Shown: one piece after another, positions 21,998 through 32,223 of the stretch
Layout of the letters: each line of letters starts with the position of its first letter
Numbering within the stretch: position 1 is the first letter of the stretch
From: Larix kaempferi
Lineage: Eukaryota > Streptophyta > Pinopsida > Pinales > Pinaceae
Assembly (NCBI GenBank): GCA_027924585.1
Contig: BSBM01000643.1
Location: 17,780,501 to 17,844,500 of the forward strand
Reading direction: 5' to 3'
DNA length: 64,000 nucleotides
Program-made: the position numbers and the translations under genes
Notes under the pieces: generated by a model
The model's database searches: none
What the model saw: only the letters and a program-made list of their open reading frames with translations
Told to the model about the DNA's origin: nothing

Positions 21998-22549
21998 GTG
22001 AAGTATCGTATCAAACTGAAGGATTGGAAAAAAATTACCCTTATGACTACTGTATATTTTAAGGGCACGAAGTTACGTATCAAACAGTCAGGTTTGGAAA
22101 AAATTATCCCTTATCATTATTGTATATTCGACTGCTGTATATTAAAGCATATCAAAAAAGTGGGGGAAGAGAGTTTACATTACAGAGCATTTTTGGAGGA
22201 CGTGCACATTCTATGGGAGACTCCTTCGATCATGTTTGTAGTGAATTGGAAGTCAAGCAAGAAAGCCAAGGAACTTCTGCAAGAGGGCTACATGGATGGA
22301 AAATATTGCGTAACCCTTATAGAGTTTCTGAAAGAACATTACATGTCGCCAGGATGTGTGGATATAAGTTGCTTGGATCTTGAAATGGGTTTCAAGTTCT
22401 TGTGCAGACAAGACCCGGGCCCTGATTTAGATATGGAAAAGAATTTTATATTTTCCGACAAACGGTCTTGGAAGCTAACCGTAGTGTCGTTGGTCTATAT
22501 AATCGTTAGGATATCTCTTGAACGTTACAAAGTTGGGGTTCTGCAGTGA
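21998..22549 (+). CDS. Unrecognised 183-residue open frame in the hAT element
   Basis: I do not recognise the family. The protein is Lys-rich at the start, with a repeated segment (about residues 1-37: two copies of K-x-R-I-K and TTVYF/HYCIF-type text, suggesting a short duplication at 22000-22130). The body is non-repetitive (ILWETPSIMFVVNWKSSKKA, GCVDISCLDLEMGF), with a hydrophobic stretch near the end (WKLTVVSLVYIIVRIS). Composition looks protein-like rather than random, so it may be a captured host exon. No promoter, intron or partner gene is seen. Confidence 0.35.
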   Translation: MKYRIKLKDWKKITLMTTVYFKGTKLRIKQSGLEKIIPYHYCIFDCCILKHIKKVGEESLHYRAFLEDVHILWETPSIMFVVNWKSSKKAKELLQEGYMDGKYCVTLIEFLKEHYMSPGCVDISCLDLEMGFKFLCRQDPGPDLDMEKNFIFSDKRSWKLTVVSLVYIIVRISLERYKVGVLQ

Positions 22550-22643
22550 GCGTTTTTCATCGAGTGTTTGCTCCACACGCCCGAAATCCTGAAATTTGAA
22601 GAAACCCAAAATCGTTAAGCTATGATAACAACCAAATGGAAAA

Positions 22644-22647
<4 letters not shown>

Positions 22648-22685
<38 letters not shown>
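22648..22685. repeat. (AT)n microsatellite
   Basis: Uninterrupted AT dinucleotides inside the hAT element. Confidence 0.95.
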
Positions 22686-22688
<3 letters not shown>

Positions 22689-22689
22689 G

Positions 22690-22910
22690 CTAATTAAAAT
22701 TGAAAATCGATTTCACTCCATAATACTTGGACGAATTTACCAATAAACTCGATTTGGGGCAAATTAAAATCGAAAATCGATTTCACTTAGACGGATTTAC
22801 CAAAAAACCCAATTTCTATGATAGCTCAAGGGTGAATTTACCAAAAACACCCAATTTCCATGATCGCTCAAGAGCGAATTTACCGTCGGAAACTACCATT
22901 TCTACAGATT
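22690..22910. repeat. Degenerate direct repeats near the hAT right end
   Basis: Two copies of GAAAATCGATTTCACT and three to four copies of (G/C)AATTTACC followed by (A/C)CCAATTTC occur at about 45-70-bp spacing. They may be internal subterminal repeats. Confidence 0.6.
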
Positions 22911-23163
22911 TGGGTGAATTAGAGGGAGCGGGCTTATTTTACGGGCTATGGGAGCTCCAAATCTAATCAAACAAGGGATAACTGGTTATATTTACGGTCT
23001 ATTTATTTATTTTATGGGGCTAATGTGCCATTTATTAAAAATAAATATATAAAAATTGGGCTAATCATAGTAAATGATGGTTTAATTAAAAAATAGCCCA
23101 CTAAAAAATTAAAACCCCTGAATTTAGCCCATGGGCTAAGCTTAGCCCCTAAAATTTTCCCTG

Positions 23164-25051
23164 GTCCTCCTCCGTGACCAAAGCCTCCACCTCGTCCTCC
23201 TCGGAATCCTCTGCGGAATCCGCCTTGTTACTGATATTGTGGTTGATTAAATTGTTGCTGCAAGGAGTTCGGTTGTAGTTGAACACACTACCCTGGCTGA
23301 ACACACGATGCTAGATGAACCTACTGTGGCTGCTGAACGTACTGTGGTTGTTGTGGAGCCATCTGCATCGGAGTATACTGTAGCATAAACTGTTGTTGTG
23401 GTTGCGGCTGTGGTATAAACTGCATTTGTGGTTGAGTTAGTGGTTGGGCCACCTATGGCTACGATTGTGGTTGTTGTACTGCACGCTAATCATCCTTCAC
23501 ATAGAATGCGTTGTACGTTCTTTCCTGAAGTAATCCATATGCACGGAAATCCTTATCTTCATGTCCCACAGACTTGCAGAATGTACAATAAAAATTCATC
23601 GGCTTTGTGACCATCTTCTGCATGTATTGACACTCTTCATGTTGATGCCCATATACCTGATAGATGTGGCACCATGGCATACCTCCACCACTCAATGGAT
23701 TCGGTGCTCCAGAGACCAGATACTTGCGAAAATCTGGGCAGCTATCCTTGGTATTCCCCTCTGCACAACATCGCGTACACCAAGCCTCTTCACAGTGTTC
23801 TTTACCCTTCTTAAGATCTTGCAATTGTATTTTCAGGTTGGCCAACTGCGTCTGGATCTGCAACATGCCAGCTGCTTTCTCACCAACCGACGAAACTTCT
23901 AGTCACATCGCAATCTCCAGATCCTCACTCGGTGTTGCAATGTTCTGTTGCATCAGTGTAAGTCTGATATGGGGTAGCAATGCCACGATGAACCATTATT
24001 TATGTTGAACATCGCTCATCTGAAAGCTGACTCTTGCCATTAGCTTTTTGAACCTTTGGTCAAAGTCCCACACAATTTCATTAGGATACTACTTAATCTC
24101 TTTTAATTCCGTAATGTATTGTACTTCGGACTTCGGTTTTATGAACTCTACAATTAATCCTTTTAGGACTTCGTCCAATGTCTTTTATGGGCTTCCCACA
24201 GGAACCTGCACAAATTTCATGAACCAGTCCAATGCTCAACCCTGAAGAGTCGTCACCAATTGACCTTTCTTGGCCTCATCATCTGTAATCTACTTTACAG
24301 TCCACACAACTTCACACAAGAACCAATACTACTCCGGGTTGTCAGTTCCTTTTCAATGGAACATTGGTAGCTTCTCATCTTCACCCGCCATCCTAGGCTT
24401 CCTTCCTACAATCGTTAATCCGTTAGTAATTAAGTGTTGTTGACATGATGAACATGGCGACGTTGAAGTTGTGTTTCTTCCTAGTTGTGAAATAGTGAGC
24501 AGAGGTGTGGGTACGTTACTGTAGGGGGTCGGTCCTGCTTCTATCCTTGGCGTAGCCTGGTTGTCCTTGTTGGCACTGTGAGGTCTCTTCGTACCGTGTG
24601 GTCTTCCTTCGTAGTTTTGTGTTTCGATCGCAGTAGGACCTTCTCTTGTCCTCTGCCTCTTTTCTTGTCAAAACCTTGCTCCTCCCCTCGTAAGACCACT
24701 CTCTTCCTCGGCTTCCTTCACAATATCATCACAACTTGCACCCATCTACCTCGTATCATTCCATTCACCTCCCCCCTTCCTGCGTGGTATCCACAGCCTC
24801 TTCCCACCAGGGTTCTAATGGTTGAGGTGCATCTTCAGAATGCCCTTCTCACAGATGAGCATCTTAATGGACAACTGTAGTGACAATAGAAACCTGCCTC
24901 TCGGTCCGTTGAAAAATTCCCTTTCACCTTCACTATAGAATTTCATCGTGTCGACCGCAAACTCGGTAATATAACCCTCAAATATGTTGTCAAACCAGAA
25001 TTCAACAACCCGCAATGATTTGTTGTCTACCTCTTGTAGCTCCTGGATCAA
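23164..25051 (-). pseudogene. N-terminal and central gag of Gypsy-B
   Basis: Reading leftward: an acidic N-terminal piece (24815-25051), a capsid-like region (about 24400-24000) with DWFMKFVQVP, WDFDQRFKKLMARV and related gag-family text, then three CCHC-like knuckles at 23486-23866. These are CTRCCAEGNTKDSC (Asn for His), CHIYQVYGHQHEEC (Tyr for the second Cys) and CTFCKSVGHEDKDF (Phe for the last Cys). A Gln/Pro-rich stretch and an Arg/Gly-rich segment (about 23164-23220) follow, then the hAT insertion. With the two knuckles at 16560-16661 this gag had five. Many stops. Confidence 0.75.
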
Positions 25052-25485
25052 CTCCGGGGTCCAAGCTGTCGGCTCACCACCTTGGAAGTTTCACTTATGG
25101 AAGGTCAATTTTGCTAACCATTCATACAATATGATTGGGAATTTGCAGTAAAAATATTCGTGTGGACCGTCGTGTATGTACTTTTCCATCCACCAATCCG
25201 TCGTCAACCCAGGGCTTTGATTCTCCTTCTCAGTGAACTCTCACAATTTTTTATCGACCCAATCCTGAATCTCCGGTATTTTCGGATGCCACAACATGTC
25301 CTTCCTTCACTTCGCGCTATGGTCCCGACAACCAAACCATTTGTTGACACAAACCCAGTCGATAGGGGTTCCTCACTCTGTCAACATCCAACCCACCGCG
25401 ATCTCCCTAAGCATCGAACTAGACAAGTTTTACCCTAACCAGCAACACCTGCGGAGCAGATGAAGTCTCACCCAAGATGTACAAG

Positions 25486-25503
25486 GGAGAGCTGACGGAA
25501 CCA
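25486..25503 (-). promoter_or_regulatory. Candidate primer-binding site of Gypsy-B
   Basis: The minus strand reads TGGTTCCGTCAGCTCTCC directly after the LTR end AAACA. The position and the leading TGG fit a PBS; I cannot name the matching tRNA. Confidence 0.4.
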
Positions 25504-25929
25504 TGTTTCCGCTGAATGAGGAAGGATCGTTGTGCATCCGCTTAATCAACTTATTGCAACATTCACAAACATATCTAACATTTCGACTTATGCATCTAGA
25601 CAGAATCGCATCATTATTCAACAGATCTTAGAGTCAAATAAACCATTATTGTGCAACAGATCTAGCAGGAAAACATCATTTGGAACAAGAAAGCATTGCA
25701 TCATTCATGTATTTAAGTCACACATCACATTCATAGCAGTAAAACAGAAAGAGACACAGTAATTCTACTCAACATCACATCATATTAACCTTCGCAATAA
25801 CCCATAGATACAGCAATATAGTTCCCCTATCGCATGCCCGAATTAATAGTCAAGAAAAATCATTCGTGCTCAATTGTCTCTTTGATTCATGGATCTCCCA
25901 TCCATCTCTCAACAATTACAATGCTATGT

Positions 25930-25941
25930 CTATTTATAGGC
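25930..25941 (-). promoter_or_regulatory. TATA box of the Gypsy-B LTR
   Basis: The minus strand reads GCCTATAAATAG, a near-ideal plant TATA box, oriented toward gag and about 340 bp inside the LTR start. Confidence 0.7.
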
Positions 25942-26007
25942 TTTAGCCTTTACATTTGCGGTCCACTTAGGCAACCATCTAACTACTTCTTAACAAACTT
26001 TACAAAA

Positions 26008-26149
26008 AGGATGACCCAAAAACCCACATAATGCGGTTCAAATGACCCAAAACCCACATAATACATCCAAATGAACCAAAAATATGTAATGCAGTCCAAA
26101 TGACCCAAAAATACGTAATGCGGGCCAAATGACCCAAAAATACGTAAAC
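26008..26149. repeat. Tandem 29-30-bp repeat in the Gypsy-B LTR
   Basis: Five units share ATGACCCAAAAATACGTAATG with variation, beginning near 26010, 26040, 26069, 26099 and 26128. They lie upstream of the TATA box in the element's direction, where an LTR enhancer would lie. Confidence 0.85.
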
Positions 26150-26281
26150 TTATTGACTTTCACGTTGTTTTCCTTCTTGTACGACATCTTTGACCCCTCG
26201 CAGCATCCGTGATGCTGTGCAGCTGACTCATCCAAACAGCCTGCCAACAGCTTTATGCCCAAATCCATCACAAGCATAACA

Positions 26282-26849
26282 TCTTATAATATGACTATAC
26301 TTCACAGTGTGACCATAATGCTTGCATCTTAAGCATATTTGTGATTTAAACCTTCTCTTATAACAAGGAACATTGCAATCATTATCATACCTGAGTTGAT
26401 TTTGGTTAGATAACCCAACTTGTTTATTTGCAAATGGAACATACTTGTTGTCGTAGATGTTTTCTGTCTTATTATAGCTAAGATAAGACTTGTCTTTTGG
26501 TGACCTTCAATTATTCAGTATCTCATCCAAAATTAATGAGTTGTTCCTAAACTTAGCTTCATTTTTCATGTTAGAAATATATTTGCCATCCTTTGGCTCT
26601 ACACAATTTGGAATTTTGTTCTTAAACCCACTCATTTCAAAAGAACGGTTCCATGTATTATTTATAGGTTGTTCTTCTATTTTTTATTCAGTTAGTTCCT
26701 CTTTTAAGTAGGAAATATCTCGTAGTAATTGTTTTGTCAACACCTCATTTTCATGTTTTGTTTCTTTCGGTGATGCTTCCAATAAGAAATTCTTTCCTTC
26801 AAGCTTCTCAATTGCATTATGTGCACATACTAGCTATTTATTAAGTTCC
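26282..26849 (-). pseudogene. Copia-C gag, C-terminal piece
   Basis: The minus strand has a zinc knuckle-like CLRCKHYGHTVKYS (about 26300-26340; Ser for the last Cys) and, upstream, charged coiled-coil-like text (KLEGKNFLLEA, EVLTKQLL). It continues the coiled-coil of 34521-34661 once element D is removed. It ends at the Gypsy-B LTR. Confidence 0.6.
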
Positions 26850-29161
26850 TACATATCCCCGGATTTTTGCTATGGTCCATGAGGTAATTTTGGCCTAAGT
26901 CACCTAGGCAATAATTATTTAATTAATGAGCCATTGTGTAAACTATCTTATGGAAGATGCCTAAAATTGTATTTGGGTATTAAATGGATAAGGTGGCCCC
27001 CCAGAAGTTATTAATGCCCAAACTAAGGAGCTAAGGAAACTAATGGAGTTATCATTAAATTAACGGAGATATTTTTTGATACATTGCACCATAATAATTA
27101 ATTAATTACTGGATAATTAATTAATTGCTAAGTTAAATGATTTCTGAGTTGTACTATTCTATTTAAATGATTATTGCTAGTAAATGTGCCAAGTGGTTGG
27201 TGAATGGACTAGGAAATTCGAATTGGTCAAGTGGGCCATTCTTTCCTAAGTGGCAAAGTCTCAGAAAAGCTAAGGAATCTAATGGAGCAAAGTTGTCAAG
27301 GTGAACCAAGAAGTAAACTGGCAAAAGATGGAAAAATTAGAGAAAAGCAGGAAAAAGGAAAGTAAAGAAAGTGGAAAGATGAAGAAAAGCAGTCAGAAAA
27401 GAAATGGCAACATCCAGAAAAGCTCCCTAAAGCGCACTTGCCAATCTCAGTGAAGGAGAGTGAAGGAAGGAAAGTTTTTGAAAGCAAAGAGTTGTTATTC
27501 CTCTCAAGGAATGTTCCCACCTCACCCACATGTGTGGCTTATCTTGGTAAACAAGTCAACTCATCTATTTAAGAATGTTCTCAACTCCATCTCAGAACTT
27601 TTGATCATTTGAGAAATTTGCTTGAGAGCTTTGAGCTTCTCTAGTGTTGAGAGATGTGCCTCAACAACCTTGGGAGATGTGCCCCAAGTTCTTGACAGGT
27701 TTCCAATAAACTTCCATAGGTCCATATTTCTTCTCATCAGATGTTTATCAGCCATCCATGAAGATTATGCAACCATCAGAAGGGATCCTATCATCCAGAA
27801 GTGTTTGTAGTGAAGCTAGTTGAAGATCTATTGAGGAGAAAGCTCCTATTCCTGAAGGAGGAGTTTAAATCAGCTGAGAGGACAGTGCGCAACTCAATAA
27901 ATATGTTATGAACCTATATCATCTTATGCATTATATTTATAAGAGATCTGACCTTTCTCCTATCCTTCCAACCCTTTCTCCTCTCCCGTGGAGAAAAACT
28001 AGTGATTCCAGTGGAAAGAAAGCTCTCATTCATGAAGGAGGAGTCCAGTTCTTCTTAGCGAAGGTGTGCATAGACCATGATATCTGTTTTCCACATGTAG
28101 CAGCTCATCACTAATATTTATTAGATATCTGAACCTTCTCCTACCCTTCCAACCCTTTCTCCTCTCCTGTGGGGGAAAACTAGCCGTGGAAGGTCTCCTG
28201 TGCAATCCTTGATGAATTTTACTGTAAAACTTCTTCCACTTTTGTGAATGTGACCCAAAAAGAATTTTTTATTGTTGTAATATGTTTTTATACGTTCTGG
28301 ACTGATATATGAAGTTTATTGTTGATTTTGGCACCTCCAGAGATTGAGACTAGTTTTCCTAGTCAATTGGGGAACTGCAGCGAAGGAGGGTAGAAAATAT
28401 TTGTAAGATATTTTTGTAAAATTCTGATTTGAACATAAAATTTTAAATAAGTTATAGCAGAGATATTTCAGTCATAAAAACATAGTATTATTTCATTTAC
28501 TGAGTTTTACCCTTCTTTGATTCTAAACTAGCTTAATGGGCATTATTTATTGACTAGTTTTAGTGAAACTCTCAGTATGTTTAACCACTAATGTATTTCT
28601 CTATTATAATCATTTGGTATGGTCAATATACCAGTAATTCACATCCCCATACTCTATCCATAATATTTTGGAAGCATTTCAGGCCATTTGGAAAGCTTTG
28701 TAATTTCTCCTTCTCAGTCATCCTAACTAGCTAGTTTTGGCCAATACTCTTCCAAACCATTCCAATTATCTGGTAAATCATTCTAGCACATTATATAAGT
28801 TTATTTGACTGATATTACCTCTTCCATTAACTCCCAGGATCCCCACTTTTCTAGTATGCATATGCCAGCTGCCAAGGAAGCCTTGAAGTAGGCAACGGTG
28901 CACATTGTTGTTGAAAAGTGCATGGTTCTGGTACATGGTGCATGGGACATATATGATCTGACCTCATGACCTGATGCTGCACCTAATACCATACATTTTC
29001 CAGAATTGAATGTTCATACTACCATCCTCATATCTAGCCGTAGTCCCCATCACTTACTTCCTACTCTGCTAAAAAAAATTGATAAAAAAAATAACTAGTA
29101 AGTTTGATAAAAATTTGAAGTGGAGTTAATATCTTTGTAAAATCTTCCCAAGGATATTACA
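26850..29161 (+). repeat. 5' LTR of element D
   Basis: 2312 bp, matched along its length to 32224-34515. It has an internal duplication around the CCCTTTCTCCTCTCC text (about 27960-28010 and 28140-28190), also present in the other copy. Short frames here are mirrored in the 3' copy and look non-coding. Confidence 0.88.
27565..27574 (+). promoter_or_regulatory. Likely TATA box of the element D LTR
   Basis: CTATTTAAGA followed about 30 bp on by CTCAACTCCATC. The same signal is kept in the 3' LTR near 32919-32928. Confidence 0.5.
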
Positions 29162-29162
29162 A

Positions 29163-29177
29163 TGGTATCAGAGCACT
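29163..29177 (+). promoter_or_regulatory. Primer-binding site of element D
   Basis: TGGTATCAGAGCACT begins one base after the LTR end. TGGTATCAGAGC is the standard initiator tRNA-Met site of plant LTR elements. Confidence 0.9.
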
Positions 29178-29242
29178 TTCCTCCACCCATGTGGAAAGAA
29201 AGAAGCTCACTTATGGCAGGAAGATTGAATATCTTCTCATAG

Positions 29243-31099
29243 ATGCAAAATGTGGCTCCTACTAGTCAGTGAAGAAGAAGAGTTTATTTTGAGCCATATG
29301 AAGAGGAGCCTTTAACCCCTGTTGGAAATTTTAATTTGCAGAAAGTTGAATTTGATTTCTCTGTTGAAAAAATGTTTGAAGAGGAAATAGGAAATGACCT
29401 ACCTATGACTAATTGGGATTACGAAGGAATACTCAAAAGAGGGAACCCAAAGAAATCCTATGAGTACTTCAAGGAGTACTCTGCCTTGAAGAAGGAGGTT
29501 CAGAAGTCCCTGACCTTTAGAGACTATTGTGATTTAGAGATTCAGAGTTTGTTAAAAGACCCCTATAATAGTGATATAAAAAGAAGGATTGCACATATGG
29601 TTGATGGTGTGTGCAAAGAAGTCGAGGCAAGATCTTTACCCCTAGGAGCTAAGATAGAAGGGGGGGATAAAGATGTGTCCTCCCAGCCAAGAAAAATCAA
29701 GGGAGGAAACCAAGAGCCACCTAGTTCTTCGGGTGGAGAAGAAGTAGTAAAAAATAAAGATGAAGTTGGATCCCTACATATGGAACCATCCAAATCTCAG
29801 GGAAAAGGAATCAAGAAGGAAGTTTCATCAAGGCCATTGGCAGGGCCAAGCATTGCGAGACTGTTTGGTTTTCCTTCAAGAAGGAAGTCCAAAGGTTGTG
29901 ATCTTAGTACCACACAATGTGAAGAGACATCAAGTCTCTTGGAAAGAAATTACCAAGAAGACCTTTCTGGTTCCCCATTACTCCAAGAAGTGGATGAAGA
30001 AGATCAATGCATAGTGGAAGATCTAGCAGTCAAACATTTGATTATTGGTGATGAGGGAGGTAAGATCACTCTCAATCTTTTAATGGTTGATTTCAAAACA
30101 AGTGCAGAAGAAATGGGACAGATTGATGAAGGTGAGACATCTTTTGGATCTGATCCAAAAGAGGGACATAATTCAGACCTGCAATCACCCCTTAAGCTTC
30201 ACCAGGAAATAGAAATCGAGCACATCTCAGTAGGGTGTGAATTAGAGAAATGGGTGGATGAACAAGCCATCAAAATTCCACCGCATAAGGAGGAGAACAT
30301 GACACCTGGTGAATTAGTAATTTCTGATTTTTATGTGTCTTTAGGTCAATCTGGTGTGGCAGCCACTTCCATTGAAAAGTTCAGAATGGTTGAGCCCCAT
30401 AGTGATGAGATTCAAAATTCTGGCGTAAAAAATGAAAGAAGTATGAAGGCTGAAACCTTGAGAGAAGATCTTTCTGTTGCACCAAGGATGAATGAGCACT
30501 TATGTTGCAGCCCAAATTATATTTTTAAAGACATGAAAGATGAATATATTGCATCAGCAACATATAGATCAGATTTCAAAGCCTCAAGTGCACTGCATGA
30601 AATTGATCCGACGATGGAAAATGAAGAGGAGGAACATATGCAAGAACCTCATCTTCTTGCAGGATCTTGAAAGATGGATAAACAGAAGATCCAAGAGGCC
30701 CTGAAAATTCTCCATGAAACTCATGCTTTAGTGTCAAAGTTGTGTTGGGAAGCTACTTTAATGGAAGATCAATCTTCCTTTGAAGACATGGAGAATATCT
30801 AAAAAGCAATGTCCATAATCAAAGGTAATTTCTCACAGTTGTTTTCTGATAAAAATTACATGTTTGAGCTTGTTGAGTTATTGCGAGAAGCAATATTGCA
30901 TGATGAAGAGAGTATTAGCATATATGAAAAAGAGAACTACAAGCTCAAAGGTGAGTTGTTGGCCACTCGAGATTCTTTGATATACACTCAAAGTGCCCTC
31001 TTAGAATAACAAATGAAGATAGAACAATTCCAACAAGAGTGGCAAGAATTTTACCGAATCCACAATTTTTCCTTAGAGTCATCCCTTTTGGGTAAATGA
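29243..31099 (+). pseudogene. Long unknown reading frame of element D, about 618 codons with four stops
   Basis: One frame runs from ATG 29243 to the stop at 31097-31099, broken only by TGA 29270-29272, TGA 30668-30670, TAA 30800-30802 and TAA 31007-31009. The piece 29273-30670 is uninterrupted for 465 codons. The protein is hydrophilic and acidic. Near the start it has YFEPYEEEPLTPVGNF, centrally a Lys/Ser-rich segment (about 29640-29830) and a basic patch (FGFPSRRKSKG). The final 140 codons look coiled-coil (LLREAILHDEESISIYEKEN). I recognise no gag, protease or pol motif. The first TGA can be a CGA-to-TGA change. The position right after the PBS suggests a gag-like role, by inference only. 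Confidence 0.6.
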
Positions 31100-32210
31100 C
31101 ATAAAAATGTCTATGGAGTAACCTCATGAGTGGGTGGACCATGAGGAGTAGTATGTTCAATATGTGATGGAATAAAGTGCATAAAAGGTGGATGAAAGGT
31201 TCAGAAGCATGGGTCACCACCCTTCATTCCTCACTTCCCATTCAGCCACAAATTGTGGGAATGAAAATTGGGTAAAAGGATTTTTCCTCTTGGTGTCACA
31301 TGATGAGCAGGAGGATCCTAAAATCGAGGCTAATGACATGTTCCTTAACCCGCAGCAGTGGAGTCAGCCCATTCATGAGTGTGAAGCCACTTTTGATAAG
31401 GAGGTATCATATCCACACTTACTTTCAATGTGTGGGTCATTTGATGGAGTTTTGCACCCTTGGATCAATAGCAGACAGTTGAGCCATTAAATGAAGAGGG
31501 GAACACCTGTGTAGTTTCATAGATATCATGAGTTCTCTTTATGTGAGGAGGACATGCATATGGCTAATCGCATTCCATATTATTCAGCAAATCAAAGTGC
31601 TTTTCCATCCATTGCTTGGGTGGGTAGGGAAACATTGCAGTGAAGACCTTGGAAGGTAAAAAGTTCACTTGTTTCTGCATTAATTTTTTTGTTATAACTG
31701 ACATTGTCTTGAATTGTGAGAAGCAACAAAGATGTATTTTGCAGCCATTTGATGTCACCCATCCACATATGGGTTGGGTGAAAAATTACTTGACAAGCAT
31801 GAAGTCTCTTTGCAAAAATGTTTCTGCTTATGGTCCAGGGAAGGCAGCTAAGCATGCAAGTTGCCAAGATAAATTAATGATTACATGTAGAAGTTGGCCT
31901 ATGTGGAGGGAATCCACATGCTTGGAGTTGATACTTTGGGATCCTGGAATTCATGGGAGTGACAGAAAAATTTTGGTCCTTACAGGGGAAACAATGGGAT
32001 CCAGGAATTCTTCTCAAGTTATCCTAACTGGGTTGAAAATTTTGTTCATTGCTGATTAATTGCAGATATAAATTAGAGTGCAGTTTTTCTTCATTTTTTT
32101 GAACGCCCAAGTTAATTTTCAGACTGTTCAGTGGACGGGGACAAATTTAATCAGAGTGGTGCAGTACAAGATTGGTGGGATCCTAAAATTGCTTGAGGGC
32201 AAGAAATCTT
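31100..32210 (+). other. 3' interior of element D, no gene
   Basis: Only short frames (for example 31188-31490 and 31640-32059) with no family features. I looked for RT and integrase motifs on both strands and found none. Confidence 0.5.
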
Positions 32211-32222
32211 GGGAAGGGAGGA
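32211..32222 (+). promoter_or_regulatory. Polypurine tract of element D
   Basis: GGGAAGGGAGGA directly before the TG of the 3' LTR; it primes plus-strand DNA synthesis. Confidence 0.85.
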
Positions 32223-32223
32223 T

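Larger units (their letters stand above)
16690..23163. mobile_element. hAT-like DNA transposon, 6474 bp, with 8-bp target duplication
   Basis: The left end reads TAGGGAAAATTTTA (16690-16703) and the right end is its inverted copy with one terminal difference, TAAAATTTTCCCTG (23150-23163). Both are flanked by GTCCTCCT (16682-16689 and 23164-23171), an exact 8-bp duplication. Eight-bp duplications and (C/T)AGGG ends with a mismatched first base are hAT marks, as in maize Ac. The flanks join into one Gypsy-B gag, confirming insertion. I find no transposase, so this copy is probably non-autonomous. Subterminal repeats occur at both ends: 16832-16990 on the left and several GGGCTA/TAGCCC words at 23018-23150 on the right. 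Confidence 0.85.
12966..26281 (-). mobile_element. Gypsy-B: Ty3/gypsy element interrupted by Gypsy-A and a hAT element
   Basis: Minus-strand order from right to left: 5' LTR (26281-25504), gag (about 25050-23164, then 16681-15971), protease, RT, RNase H, ending at 12966 where Gypsy-A has inserted. Integrase and the 3' LTR must lie beyond the left edge of the window. The gag halves join across the hAT element at an exact 8-bp duplication. Every coding part carries stops or frameshifts. Right of 26281 is Copia-C gag, so B inserted into C. Confidence 0.8.
25504..26281 (-). repeat. 5' LTR of Gypsy-B (about 778 bp)
   Basis: On the minus strand it starts TGTTATGCTTGTGATGG and ends GCGGAAACA, so TGTT/AACA ends. 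It contains a TATA box facing the element and a tandem repeat at 26008-26149. The left boundary rests on the end pair and candidate PBS only, as the second LTR is absent. Confidence 0.6.

Noticed and set aside
22000-22549. hAT transposase for the 183-residue frame
   Set aside because: No BED finger, DDE block or hAT dimerisation motif is visible.
30668-30670. Programmed read-through of TGA in element D
   Set aside because: With three other stops in the same frame, ordinary decay is simpler; no read-through context was seen.
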